Shown here in pieces: positions 51,204 through 60,487 of a stretch of DNA of 64,000 bases. The notes under the pieces are model-generated. The model was not told the origin of the DNA. It searched no databases and saw nothing but the letters and a program-made list of their open reading frames with translations. The stretch comes from Foetidibacter luteolus (GTDB lineage Bacteria; Bacteroidota; Bacteroidia; Chitinophagales; Chitinophagaceae), in the NCBI RefSeq assembly GCF_009650435.1, contig NZ_VVIP01000084.1, forward strand, positions 1 through 64,000, given 5' to 3'. The position numbers and the translations under genes were made by a program. The stretch's first letter is position 1, and each line of letters begins with the position of its first letter.

Positions 51204-52000
51204 AAAACTTAGTTTTTGTGGTTAACAATGTTAGCGGTAATAACAGCATCCATAACTGTGCCCGCTATAAGCCAAAATATTGAGAGGCCCTATTTTCGTA
51301 TGTTTATTTATTTAATGTGTGGCTGCTGTGAGAGACTATAGTAAAGGTCTATTGACTGGTTTTTAAAATATGGATGTATATTTCTTTGCCATTTGATTAA
51401 ACAATTTGTACCCCCAAAAAATATCTTCACTTTATATAAATAAACTATATCAAACGCTTTCATAATCAAATGTTGAAGTGTTAATCTTTGTGGGTAATTC
51501 GTTGGTATCGCGAGGCATATTTCCACGTTTTTTGATAAGTTGGTGCTGATACCGATGCCGTAATTTATTCTGAGCTGGTTGTAGCGTAAGCCGCATGTTA
51601 CACCCCGGGTGAGGGATTGAAAAGGCTACCCCGCTGAAGCCATCGCAGCATTGTTTGTGGTGCAGTAATAGCACAACCGAGGAAAGGCAACTAAATGTGC
51701 TTTGATGAAGGTTGCGAACGTAGTTCTGACCCCTTGCGCAGCCTGGGGCAACCTCAAAAGGTTCAAGAACGGAATAGGGGAGATGCTGCGTTTGAATTTT
51801 TAATCTGAGTGATGAATGCATGGTCTTGCCACTTTCCGGGGCAACGGCAGAACCAATTATACCCGGTGGGAAAAGCTGAATAGCGAATCCAAAAGTACAA
51901 GAGTGCGACGCAACGGCAGCTACATGCATATTCTTCTGCCGGGCCCATAAAACCGGCCATAAAAAAAGCGGAGCTTTTCAGGCCCCGCTTTTTATGCAGA
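51204..52000. repeat. Gene-free gap with degenerate R1 and an R2 copy
   Basis: No convincing gene lies here. 51597-51760 is a degenerate R1 (CACCCCGGGTGAGGGATTGA to GACCCCTTGCGCAGCCTGGG), with a foreign stretch of about 40 bases near the middle. 51868-51953 is R2: AAGTACAAGAGTGCGACGCA to TGCCGGGCCCATAAAA. Confidence 0.75.
51961..51995 (-). terminator. Terminator of the zinc metalloprotease gene
   Basis: AAAAAGCGG and CCGCTTTTT form a stem reading into a T tract on the reverse strand, 17 bases after the protease stop codon at 52012. Confidence 0.75.
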
Positions 52001-52011
52001 TAAAGTGAGTT

Positions 52012-54624
52012 TTATTTTACTGTTGTGGCTTCATCAATCAGGAAGATCATGTTGGCCCTGTGGGCTTTTGTTTCTTCGCTGGGTGAAACGGCGGTGGCCA
52101 GTTTGGTTTTCAGCTTTTTGAGCGAATACCTGGCTGCAGCTTTGGAAACGTCATCTACCGGGCTATCCAGGTAAGAAGCAACCCCTCTTACAAAGATGGT
52201 TTGTATGTACTGGCGGTATACGTTGACGTTGCCGTTAAGGTCGGCGTCAAAAATGGCTTTCTGCAGGTCTGTCATTACGTCCACCAGGCTGTACTGGTTG
52301 CCATAAAGCCTGGTGTTGGTAATACGCTGCATGGTTATGGGGTGCAGAATGTGTGCCAGGGGCGCCACCTGCAGGTTTAAAGCCATATTGGTTTCTTTGT
52401 AATCTTCGCCGGTGTAAGGCTGGTTAAAGCCGCGGCGCTGTAACTGCAGGTAAGGCAGCACCTGCGCATCTGCTTCCAGCGCATTGGGGGCGTAAATATA
52501 TTTACCCAGTAATTCAATGGCTTTTTTCTGTTGTGCCAGGCTTACAGGCGTGTAGGGTTTGGTGGCAGATTTTTGCTCGGGATAGCTCCTGTCAATAAAT
52601 ACGCCGCCAACGTAACGGCTTACCACACTGGCCATTTGTAAGCGCTGGGAATTTAATGTACCATAACGGGCCCTTAATTCAGCATAAGACTGGCCGGGTT
52701 TGCTGTATTTTTTAACAATCTTGCCCATTAACTGGTTAATGAGTTTAAAACGGTCTTCAGCATAGGCAAGGGCATCGCTGCTCATGTCGTAAATATTCAC
52801 CCGGGGGTCAATGGCTTTACCGGGGGAACGCATGTCATCCCCATCATTACCAAATGCCAGTTGAGGCTCTGTGCTGCGGGCCAGGATGGTGGTTATGCCT
52901 TTTTCCTCTTCAGCTTCACTAAAAGGTTTGTAGCCATATTCTATTGCCCACAAATCATAAGGGCCGGCTTTAGTGGTATAGTATTCGCCCTGTTTGCTCC
53001 TGTCTAAAGACACGTTTACTGCGGGGTAGTCCATTACAGAACCCATGAGGCCTACCTTTTGTGTAAGTTCCTTATTGTTTACCTCAGCAGGCGAAAGCAT
53101 TTGAGTGGCTTTCATGTTATGGTTAAGGCCAAGCGTATGCCCCATTTCGTGCAGTATGAGATAGGTGAGAAACTCTTTGTGCATCTGGCCTATTTCTTTT
53201 TGGGAGGCGCCATCTGCATCCATTACCGTTAAACCTGCGGTAAACTGGGCTTTTATTTCGCTGGCCAGCACACAGCCATAAGCATCGTGACCATATTTTT
53301 CTTCCTGCATTTTTGCATAAGCGGTAAAAGGCTCCTTTGATTGTAATAACGCTGCCGTTTTATTGTCGTTATACAACTCATCCTGTATAGGCGTGGCACT
53401 GCCTGAATACCATTCAACCGTAATGTCCGCGCCTAATATCTGGCCGGTTCTCGGGTTAACAAAACTGGGCCCGATTGCTCCATATTGCGGCTGAGCCGAG
53501 GATACCCAGCGAATAACGTTATAGCGTATATCAGCAGGATCCCAGGTGGCGGTGTCAGGCATTATTTTCATTTGCACTGCGTTTTTAAAGCCCGCTTTTT
53601 CAAACGCTTCGTTCCATTTTAAGCCTGCATCTATAATGGTTTGGCGGTATTCGTAGGGGGTGGTGTTTTCTACCCAGAAAACAATGGGTTCAACCGGTTC
53701 GCTAAGCGCGGCGGAAGGGTCTTTCTTTACCAGGCTCCAGCGGTTGATCATGTCTTTATAAGGCGTAGGGCTTATGCTGGTTTGGTTGTTGCGTTCCTGC
53801 ATAAAATAACCCACCCGGGGGTCGTCCCTTCTTGCCCTGAAGTCGTTTTTAGGCATTTCAATAAGGCTGTGCTGCATCCTTACCCGTACATAACGGGGGT
53901 CTGTGATATCCGGCCCGCCCGACGCCATCGTCATAGGGTTATCATAGGCCATATCTACTACAACATCTGTATTGTTGGGGAAGGAACGTACGGTATAGTA
54001 TTTTGATTTGGATGGATTTAAACCGCCCAGGTTAAAGATAAAAGAGCTGAACGGGCCCGGTGGAAACTGGGGTTTCACCGGGTCTAATTTTTCACTGATG
54101 AATAAGCCGTCTGCACTCACGAGATAACCCAGGGAGTCTTCTGCACCGATTTTATCTGAATAAAATACTGCTTCTGGTTTATCAGCATCCGCGGTTTTGC
54201 TGATGGGGTTCTCTTTGTCGTAGAAAAAGTTGGTATTTACTTCATGAAATTCCAGTTTGTCAAAGGTCTTTTTTACTTCAAAAACAACTGTTGCCCTGTG
54301 CATGCTTTGGTTAAGGAACAGGGAAGTAGGGCCGCTGATGGAAAAGCTCTGATAGATGAATTCTTTGTCAAGCTGGTCTTTTTTCACATACATCTGTATA
54401 CTGCCGTTAGCGGTATCCTGGTAAAGCGTAAAAAGACCCTCCATTTTGGTGTTTCCTTTGGTCTTGTCCGCAATAGTGGTTGTTTTTTTGGCAGAAGCCG
54501 CTTTGGACGCAGAATCAACAACCGCTTTAGGCAAAGCCACAACGTCTTTTTCTTTCTTTTGAGCAAGTACGGCAAGCCCGGGCAACAGTACCGCCAGGGT
54601 TAGCGCAGTAAATTTCATTTTCAT
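52012..54624 (-). CDS. Large zinc-dependent metalloprotease (DUF5117/DUF5118 type)
   Basis: An 870-residue exported zinc protease. The first 21 residues are a signal peptide (KFTALTLAVLLPGLAVLAQ). A DUF5118-like segment precedes the DUF5117-like domain. The metal site is LHEMGHTLGLNHN near residues 490-503 (HExxHxxGxxH). VMDYPAVNVSLDRSKQGEYY, containing the Met-turn-like MDYP, follows. Related proteins are common in Bacteroidota, with unknown substrate. The start at 54624 has a nearby alternative Met two residues on. It stands alone with its own terminator. Confidence 0.92.
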   Translation of the reverse strand: MKMKFTALTLAVLLPGLAVLAQKKEKDVVALPKAVVDSASKAASAKKTTTIADKTKGNTKMEGLFTLYQDTANGSIQMYVKKDQLDKEFIYQSFSISGPTSLFLNQSMHRATVVFEVKKTFDKLEFHEVNTNFFYDKENPISKTADADKPEAVFYSDKIGAEDSLGYLVSADGLFISEKLDPVKPQFPPGPFSSFIFNLGGLNPSKSKYYTVRSFPNNTDVVVDMAYDNPMTMASGGPDITDPRYVRVRMQHSLIEMPKNDFRARRDDPRVGYFMQERNNQTSISPTPYKDMINRWSLVKKDPSAALSEPVEPIVFWVENTTPYEYRQTIIDAGLKWNEAFEKAGFKNAVQMKIMPDTATWDPADIRYNVIRWVSSAQPQYGAIGPSFVNPRTGQILGADITVEWYSGSATPIQDELYNDNKTAALLQSKEPFTAYAKMQEEKYGHDAYGCVLASEIKAQFTAGLTVMDADGASQKEIGQMHKEFLTYLILHEMGHTLGLNHNMKATQMLSPAEVNNKELTQKVGLMGSVMDYPAVNVSLDRSKQGEYYTTKAGPYDLWAIEYGYKPFSEAEEEKGITTILARSTEPQLAFGNDGDDMRSPGKAIDPRVNIYDMSSDALAYAEDRFKLINQLMGKIVKKYSKPGQSYAELRARYGTLNSQRLQMASVVSRYVGGVFIDRSYPEQKSATKPYTPVSLAQQKKAIELLGKYIYAPNALEADAQVLPYLQLQRRGFNQPYTGEDYKETNMALNLQVAPLAHILHPITMQRITNTRLYGNQYSLVDVMTDLQKAIFDADLNGNVNVYRQYIQTIFVRGVASYLDSPVDDVSKAAARYSLKKLKTKLATAVSPSEETKAHRANMIFLIDEATTVK

Positions 54625-54728
54625 GCAGTGAATATTTTTAAAAAACGTAAGATAAGGGAATAATTGACAAACTGATTTTCCTTTTTTATGAATGGTGCGT
54701 TAGGGTGTGATGTGGCCATTTTGGAGCT

Positions 54729-56093
54729 TTAAATGCTGGTAATTTTTGCGGCCAGGGCATTTACATCCAGGCCATCATAATTGCCACTGCTCATTAGCAA
54801 AAGGTTGCTGTTGGTATAATCCTGGTGCTGCAGCCAGGCATTCAATTCGTTTTTGTCTGTTATTACCGCCAGCCCTGGTTTGGCAAATCCGTCTGCTACT
54901 TTTTCTTTGGGTAAATCGGGCATACGCTTCAGTTCCAGTGCGTGCCTGCTGAAAAATACGGCTGCTACATCGGCCTTGTCCATGGATCCTTTATATTCTT
55001 TCATAAAGGCTTCATTAAGGCTGCTAAACGTATGCAGCTCAAAAACAGCTACTAGTTTGCGGTTGGGGTACTGCTGTTTCACCGCTTCAATGGTGGCGGT
55101 AAGTTTGCTGGGTGCGTGGGCAAAATCCCGGTACACATTTACTCCCGGGCTGTTTGCCAGCAGTTCAAGCCTTTTGGCTGCCCCTGTAAAACTGCTTATG
55201 GCACTTAGAAAATCCTGTGGGCGCAACCCCAGATCTTTGCAGGCATACCACGCCGCATGCAGGTTAAGCAAATTGTGATTACCAAAAACTTTCAATGTAC
55301 TTTTTGCGGCTCCGATTTCTACCGTGGTTGTGCCGTTTGTTATCTGGTGCACTGGCACACCGTATGGCTGGTATCGTATATCTTCCCTGTTATGTGTTTC
55401 AACCAGTTGTTTCAGTACAGCATCGGTTTCGTTGTAAATCAATAATCCACCCGGCACAATCTTATCTATAAAGATGCGGAATTGTTCCAGGTAATTGTCA
55501 AAAGTGGGGAACACGTTAATGTGGTCCCACGCTATGCCGGTAATAATAGCTACATGCGGAAAAAGAAAATGAAACTTGGGACGTTTTTCAATAACGCTGG
55601 CCGGGTATTCGTCGCCTTCGCAAACTATTACCGGGGCATCGGTAATGTTTACGCTTTGTTCAAAGCCTTCCAGCCTGGCGCCTACCAGGTAATCAAATTG
55701 TTTGCCGGTGTTGCGCAGCACATGCATAATCATGCTGGTTGTAGTGGTTTTGCCATGGCTGCCACCAACCACAATGCGGGTTTTTCCCGTGCTTTCCTGG
55801 TAAATATATTCGGGGAAAGAGTAAATTTTTAAACCCAGTTCTTTTGCTTTTAAAATTTCAGGGTTATCGGCTTTTGCATGCATGCCCAGTATTACGGCAT
55901 CCAGTTGAGGGATTATTTGGCTGGCGTCCCAGCCTATCGTGGCCGGCAGCAAGCCCTCTTTTTCAAGGTTAGATTTGGCCGGTTCAAAAATCTCATCATC
56001 GGTACCTGAAACATCGTAGCCTTTCTTTTTTAAAGCAATAGCCAGTTGGTGCATAACGCTGCCACCAACAGAAGTAAAATGAACTTTAGGCAT
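54729..56093 (-). CDS. mpl: UDP-N-acetylmuramate:L-alanyl-gamma-D-glutamyl-meso-diaminopimelate ligase Mpl
   Basis: A 454-residue Mur ligase family enzyme that reattaches recycled tripeptide to UDP-MurNAc. HFTSVGGSVMHQLAIALKKK is a Rossmann-like opening, VVGGSHGKTTTTSMIMHVL the ATP P-loop, and RDFAHAPSKLTATIEAVKQQ the C-terminal ligase motif (FAHAP). The branch is Mpl rather than MurC because of the VFELHTFSSLNEAFM segment. It starts in a 109-base gap divergent from a small lipoprotein gene. Confidence 0.9.
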   Translation of the reverse strand: MPKVHFTSVGGSVMHQLAIALKKKGYDVSGTDDEIFEPAKSNLEKEGLLPATIGWDASQIIPQLDAVILGMHAKADNPEILKAKELGLKIYSFPEYIYQESTGKTRIVVGGSHGKTTTTSMIMHVLRNTGKQFDYLVGARLEGFEQSVNITDAPVIVCEGDEYPASVIEKRPKFHFLFPHVAIITGIAWDHINVFPTFDNYLEQFRIFIDKIVPGGLLIYNETDAVLKQLVETHNREDIRYQPYGVPVHQITNGTTTVEIGAAKSTLKVFGNHNLLNLHAAWYACKDLGLRPQDFLSAISSFTGAAKRLELLANSPGVNVYRDFAHAPSKLTATIEAVKQQYPNRKLVAVFELHTFSSLNEAFMKEYKGSMDKADVAAVFFSRHALELKRMPDLPKEKVADGFAKPGLAVITDKNELNAWLQHQDYTNSNLLLMSSGNYDGLDVNALAAKITSI

Positions 56094-56121
56094 TTTTAAT
56101 AATTTTTTCCGCCGATATTAA

Positions 56122-56151
56122 TTTGATAATAACGGGTTACGAGTATCTTTG
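56122..56151 (+). promoter_or_regulatory. Bacteroidota-type promoter
   Basis: TTTG at 56122-56125 and TATCTTTG at 56144-56151 are separated by 18 bases, matching the -33/-7 consensus of the phylum. It would drive the small lipoprotein gene at 56203. Confidence 0.6.
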
Positions 56152-56202
56152 CGTTTACACAAAAAGCGCAAAGTAATTTTTAAAACTTAATCCTGAACTT
56201 TT

Positions 56203-56325
56203 ATGTCAAGAAAATTTGCAGCGCTGCTCTTTATAATCATTATTGTTGCAAGCATGTCATCTTGCATTACAGCAAAAAGGGGCGGCCATTGTCCAACCAA
56301 CGACAAAAACTTTTTCAGGCGCTAA
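56203..56325 (+). CDS. Small lipoprotein (40 residues)
   Basis: A 40-residue peptide MSRKFAALLFIIIIVASMSS ending with the lipobox Cys21 (SMSSC), after which ITAKRGGHCPTNDKNFFRR remains. The hydrophobic stretch and the Cys just after it fit a type II signal peptide and outer-membrane lipoprotein. It is short enough to be missed by gene callers but has its own upstream promoter. ytxJ follows 18 bases later. Function unknown. Confidence 0.7.
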   Translation: MSRKFAALLFIIIIVASMSSCITAKRGGHCPTNDKNFFRR

Positions 56326-56330
56326 TGCAA

Positions 56331-56338
56331 TATCTTTG
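56331..56338 (+). promoter_or_regulatory. -7 box five bases before ytxJ
   Basis: TATCTTTG fits TAnnTTTG exactly and ends five bases before the ATG at 56344, suggesting a leaderless transcript. Confidence 0.45.
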
Positions 56339-56343
56339 CAGGC

Positions 56344-56688
56344 ATGAACTGGAAAAAGTTAAACTCCACTGAGCAGATCCATCATATCAAAGAAAAATCC
56401 TTCCAAACCCCCCAGGTAATATTTAAGCACAGCACCAGGTGCGGTACCAGCAACATGGTTAAAAACAGGCTGGAAAGAGGCGGCGAAATAGCCGGCGTGG
56501 ATTTTCATTTCCTTGATTTAATCACTTATCGCGAAGTATCCAATAAAGTAGCGGAAGAGTTTGATGTGTACCACGAATCTCCCCAGGTGCTGCTGATTGT
56601 AAAAGGGGAATGCATTTACGACGAAAGCCATTTCGGCATTTCTACAGACGACCTTGAAGAGCAGGTAAATAAGGTTAACCTTAACTGA
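56344..56688 (+). CDS. ytxJ: Bacillithiol-system redox-active protein YtxJ
   Basis: A 114-residue monothiol protein of the YtxJ (DUF2847) family, thought to act in bacillithiol-linked redox buffering. IFKHSTRCGTSNMVKNRLER carries the family's single active Cys33. FLDLITYREVSNKVAEEFDV and VYHESPQVLLIVKGECIYD, then SHFGIS, match the remaining core. Bacillithiol use by this organism is therefore likely but not proved from this window alone. Confidence 0.9.
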   Translation: MNWKKLNSTEQIHHIKEKSFQTPQVIFKHSTRCGTSNMVKNRLERGGEIAGVDFHFLDLITYREVSNKVAEEFDVYHESPQVLLIVKGECIYDESHFGISTDDLEEQVNKVNLN

Positions 56689-56791
56689 TTACTGCTGCCC
56701 ATTATTTTACCGGTTGCTTACCGGTATGGCTTCTTTTCGCTGATAATTATTGAGTCGTTTACAATGCTGGTAGTTTAAACCATAGCATCAT

Positions 56792-56799
56792 TACCTTTG
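56792..56799 (+). promoter_or_regulatory. -7 box five bases before the DUF6132 gene
   Basis: TACCTTTG fits TAnnTTTG and ends five bases before the ATG at 56805, the same spacing as at ytxJ. Confidence 0.45.
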
Positions 56800-56804
56800 A
56801 GGGT

Positions 56805-57014
56805 ATGAAAAAATGGCTTGCTTTAAACCGGCTTTATCTTATTGGCGCCCTTACTGGCGCTGTAGCAGGCTGGCTGTACTGGAAGCTGGTAGGCTGTGTT
56901 ACCGGTACCTGCGCCATTACTTCCAACCCATACCGCAGTACTATTTATTTTGCCGTAATGGGCGCTGTGTTCTTTGGACTGTTTAAGCGCATAAATAGCG
57001 CAGCCAAAGAATAG
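56805..57014 (+). CDS. DUF6132 family small membrane protein
   Basis: A 69-residue protein with two membrane segments, residues 10-26 (YLIGALTGAVAGWLYW) and 45-60. The intervening VGCVTGTCAITSNPYRSTIY, with two Cys residues, is the DUF6132 signature. Role unknown; it is often found near thiol redox and rhodanese genes, and here it follows ytxJ. Confidence 0.87.
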   Translation: MKKWLALNRLYLIGALTGAVAGWLYWKLVGCVTGTCAITSNPYRSTIYFAVMGAVFFGLFKRINSAAKE

Positions 57015-57058
57015 TATCTTTTAAAAAACATTCTTTGCCATAATCAATTAAATTAATC

Positions 57059-57172
57059 AGGGGGTGCCCCCAAGCTGCGCAAGGGGTCGGGCTTTCCGCT
57101 CATACTCCGGCACAGACCAACCGCACAAGACCTTCACCGGGGTAACCGCTTCAATCCCTCACCCAAAAGACA
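57059..57172 (-). repeat. R1 interspersed repeat copy
   Basis: A reverse copy: GGGGGTGCCCCCAAGCTGCG, then GGGGTCGGGCTTTCCGCTCA, ending CGCTTCAATCCCTCACCC. It borders the R3 array that follows, in mirror image of 16405-17312. Confidence 0.82.
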
Positions 57173-58080
57173 GTTGCCGGTTGCTGGTTACCAGTCTGTT
57201 GAAGTGTAAAAGGCTGATGAGTTGTTTAGCTGCGGAAGCGCAGAAACACCTACCCGCTGCTAATATTAAACTTTTAAACAAACGAAAATTGAACGGTTGC
57301 CGGTTACTGGTTACAGGTCTGTTGATTGTGTAAGTGGTTGAGGCTTTTTAGGGGGGATGATGTGCAAGTTCTCCACTGCGGCAAACATTAAACTTTAAAC
57401 AAAAGACATTGAACACAGAGCCTCGTAGAGGCGCTATGTTAGTAGACAAGGAAACATACGGTTTGCAAAGAGCGCCGTAGGTGCGATATGTTAAGCAGGG
57501 TGATGGAAACAGCATGTTGGGTAATTAACAGGTTCTGTTGCAGGAGGCCGCTTAACATGCCGCCTCTACGAGGCTTTACAAACAGGTCGTGACTGTATGT
57601 TTGCTACTAATATATCGCTCCTACGGAGCTTTGCCACGATTGTGGGGGTATCCGAAAGCCCGTTATCGGTAGCAGGTAGCTGGTTGCCGGTCTGTTGATT
57701 GTGTAAGTAGTTGAGGTTTTCTTAGGGGCGATAATGTGCAGGTCCTCACTGCGGGCAGGGCCGCAAACATTAAACTTTAAACAAAAGACATTGAACACAA
57801 AGCCTCGTAGAGGCGCTATGTTAATAGACAAGGAAACATACGGTTTGCAAAGAGCGCCATAGGTGCGATATGTTAAGCAGGGTGATGGAAACAGCATGTT
57901 GTGTGATTAACAGGTTCTGTTGCAGGAGGCTGTTTAACATGCCGCCTCTACGAGGCTTTACAAACAGGTCGTGACTGTATGTTTGCTACTAACATATCGC
58001 TTCTACGGAGCTTTGCCATCGGTTTTGGAGGATGCAAGGTTGCCAGTTGCAGGTTACAGGTCTGTTGATTGTCCAGAAAT
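57173..58080 (-). repeat. R3 hairpin array with a 370-bp tandem duplication
   Basis: The gap 57015-58337 has no gene. TCTGTTGATTGTGTAAG recurs at 57318 and 57691, and TCTGTTGATTG again at 58061, giving a tandem repeat of 373 and 370 bases. Each unit holds hairpins GCCTCGTAGAGGC, GCGCCGTAGGTGC (or GCGCCATAGGTGC), GCCTCTACGAGGC and GCTCCTACGGAGC (or GCTTCTACGGAGC). The spacing between matching hairpins in the two units is exactly 382 bases. Confidence 0.88.
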
Positions 58081-58154
58081 GTAAATTCCGGAAATCGGCA
58101 ATTGACAAGATGCCCTGCAAAATTTCTGGCGCCGCAGGCGGCAGAAACAAAAGC

Positions 58155-58247
58155 TATAGGGTGGGAAAAGCTGCATAGCGAACAGAACGTACAAGAGTGC
58201 GACGCAAGCAAAGCCTCATATTTGTTCCTGCTGCCGGGCCCATAAAA
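58155..58247 (+). repeat. R2 interspersed repeat copy
   Basis: AAGCTGCATAGCGAACAGAA, then ACGTACAAGAGTGCGACGCA, then CTGCTGCCGGGCCCATAAAA. It lies between the R3 array and the protease terminator. Confidence 0.8.
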
Positions 58248-58287
58248 TTCTTTGTTTCAATAACTTTTAAAGCAGGGTTAGTTTAAA

Positions 58288-58321
58288 TAAAAAAGCCGGT
58301 TAATAAAACCGGCCTTTTTTA
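58288..58321 (-). terminator. Terminator of the Do/DegQ protease gene
   Basis: GCCGGTT at 58295-58301 pairs with AACCGGC at 58307-58313; on the reverse strand a T tract follows. It is 17 bases after the protease stop. Confidence 0.82.
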
Positions 58322-58337
58322 TACTGTAATTGGGTTA

Positions 58338-59885
58338 TTAATTACTTCCGTCATCGTTTCTGCCTTGTCCCTGGGGGGCATCGGACAGGTTTAAAGGATA
58401 ACCATAGGTTCCTTCGTAACCGGGATAAATACCTTCCACACGCACATTGCCACGGGCACTGGCCAGAATACTCTTTAATTCATCCACTGTTTTTACTTCC
58501 TGCCCGTTAACGCTGGTAATAATAAAACCTTCCTGCATGCGGGTGTTCTTTAATACACCGTTGCCGATTTTTTTAACTACCACACCGCCAGCAATATCAT
58601 TCTTTTTGGCGGTAGCGGCATCTACTGTTGCCAGTTCTGCGCCAAGTTTGTCCAGGCTTGATTCCGCTTTTACTTCAGCATAAGTGCCAGACTTGTTTTT
58701 AAGGGTAATGTTGGCAGTGTTTTCTTTGCCGTTTCTAACATACGTAACGCTGATTTTGTCACCTGGTTTGTAGCGAGCCACCTGCTCCTGCAATTCAGGG
58801 CCGCTGCTGATGGTTACGCCATTTATCTTGGTAATAAAATCACCTTTTTGAATGCCGGCCAGTTTGGCGGAGCCGTCTGAAGCCACATCGGAAACGTATA
58901 CGCCATCACCTTCTTTAATGCCCAACTCTCTTTTCTTTTCATCGGGCAACTGTTCGTTGGGATAGGAAATACCGATGTAAGCCCTTTGTACAGCGCCAAA
59001 CTTAATAAGGTCGTTTACTATTTTCTTTACCAGGTTTACAGGTATGGCGTAAGAGTAACCTGCATAAGAACCAGTAGGGGAGGCTATGGCTGAGTTAATG
59101 CCTATCAACTCTCCATTGGTGTTTATTAATGCGCCGCCGCTGTTACCGGGGTTAACCGCGGCATCTGTTTGTATAAAGGATTCAATAGGGCGGTCGCCTT
59201 TGTTGATGCCGATAGAACGGGCTTTGGCACTTACGATGCCTGCAGTAACCGTTACATCCAGGTTAAGCGGGTAGCCTACAGCAAGCACCCATTGGCCAAG
59301 GCGCACATCATCACTGTTGCCATATACCAGGTAAGGAAGATTGCTGGCGCCTTCCACTTTAATTACAGCTATATCTGTATTGTTGTCTGAACCAACCACA
59401 GTGGCTTTGTATGTTTTGCGGTTGGCAAGTGTAACGTTAATTTCATCAGCACCTTCAACTACGTGGTTGTTGGTAACAATGTAGCCATCATTACTGATGA
59501 ATACGCCGCTGCCACTGGCACGCTGCTCAGGAATTACACGTTGGGATTGCGGGCCTCCAAAAAAATCGGAGAAGGGATCGTCGTCACCAAAAAAATCTGA
59601 AAATGGGTTTCTTTGCCTGGGCAGGTTGTTGCTTACCTGTTTGGCCTTAGTTCTTGTTTTTATGTGTACTACAGCGGGAGTAGCTGAAGTTGAAGCGGCG
59701 GTAAAATCAACCGGTCCTGCGGGATTGTTCTTATCAAAAAAACCAGCATAGTTTACCGGAAGTTTGCCGGGTTCCTGGGTTCCTGAATACTGTTGCTTCT
59801 GCACCCACTCGCTGTACCCCCACACACTCAAAACGGAAGTAGCAACGCTTACTGCAACTACAAGAAAAATACTTTTGAGTTTCAT
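58338..59885 (-). CDS. degQ: Do/DegQ family serine protease (HtrA)
   Basis: A 515-residue periplasmic protease/chaperone. The N terminus is a signal segment (SIFLVVAVSVATSVLSVWGY). The catalytic triad is His141 (IVTNNHVVEG), Asp171 (NNTDIAVIKVE) and Ser249 (VNPGNSGGALIN). Two PDZ domains follow: GISYPNEQLPDEKKRELGIK and the later AAKKNDIAGGVVVKKIGNGV. The role is quality control of envelope proteins, often under stress regulation. The F/D-rich insertion FSDFFGDDDPFSDFFGG near residue 95 is typical of Bacteroidota homologues. The gene symbol is by family only. Confidence 0.93.
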   Translation of the reverse strand: MKLKSIFLVVAVSVATSVLSVWGYSEWVQKQQYSGTQEPGKLPVNYAGFFDKNNPAGPVDFTAASTSATPAVVHIKTRTKAKQVSNNLPRQRNPFSDFFGDDDPFSDFFGGPQSQRVIPEQRASGSGVFISNDGYIVTNNHVVEGADEINVTLANRKTYKATVVGSDNNTDIAVIKVEGASNLPYLVYGNSDDVRLGQWVLAVGYPLNLDVTVTAGIVSAKARSIGINKGDRPIESFIQTDAAVNPGNSGGALINTNGELIGINSAIASPTGSYAGYSYAIPVNLVKKIVNDLIKFGAVQRAYIGISYPNEQLPDEKKRELGIKEGDGVYVSDVASDGSAKLAGIQKGDFITKINGVTISSGPELQEQVARYKPGDKISVTYVRNGKENTANITLKNKSGTYAEVKAESSLDKLGAELATVDAATAKKNDIAGGVVVKKIGNGVLKNTRMQEGFIITSVNGQEVKTVDELKSILASARGNVRVEGIYPGYEGTYGYPLNLSDAPQGQGRNDDGSN

Positions 59886-60487
59886 TGTCTTTAAAATTTT
59901 TTGAATTGTTCAGTTATTACTTGTTCTTCTCAAATAATATGCCTTAAGGACAACAAATAAACGAAGCCGTTTAGTCTTCCCGTCCAGGGCCATTTCCTTT
60001 TAACATAAGTTTGACGAAGGATGTCGTAGTTCTGCCAATCTTGCGTTAAAGGTACGCAGCAGATGTAATTCAGTCATCAATTTTTTGATGCGACTGACAA
60101 GTTGATTTAAAGCAAAGTTTAATGTGTTTTAGGCGAATGTTAATTGGGTTCAGGTGGCTGATGAAGCAATTTTGCACTGATGTTTTTCATAGGTTAGCAA
60201 TGTCCGGGATATTCTTATCCTGGTTCTTTTTTCAACTACCTTTCCACATTACAGTTTCTTTCTCTTGCAGTTTTAAAAACATCAGATGCTTTGGTGCATT
60301 GGCAATAGCGCAAAAGGCAAACCGAAAACGATTGCGTAAAAAAAGCCACTCTTCACTGTTATTTATAAGCTTTATCTAAGTAGCATTGTTGTTTAAAGCT
60401 GGTAAAAGGTTGCTGAAAGCGCTTTTCAAAAACCATTGTAAGTAAACACCATTTCGCTATACTAAACGCTAATTTGTCAATATCACC
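59886..60487. other. 602-base gap with no supported gene
   Basis: This stretch separates the protease (reverse) from uxaB (forward). It contains the divergent promoter regions but no clear R1-R3 repeat. A 26-codon open frame at 60000-60077 and an 85-codon one at 60122-60379 lack family features. I see no RNA gene or riboswitch. Confidence 0.6.

Noticed and set aside
60000..60077. A 26-codon reverse frame in the protease promoter region
   Set aside because: Too short and with no evidence of translation; could be a leader peptide but nothing supports it.
60122..60379. An 85-codon Phe/Arg-rich frame before uxaB
   Set aside because: Composition is unlike any neighbouring gene and no domain is seen.
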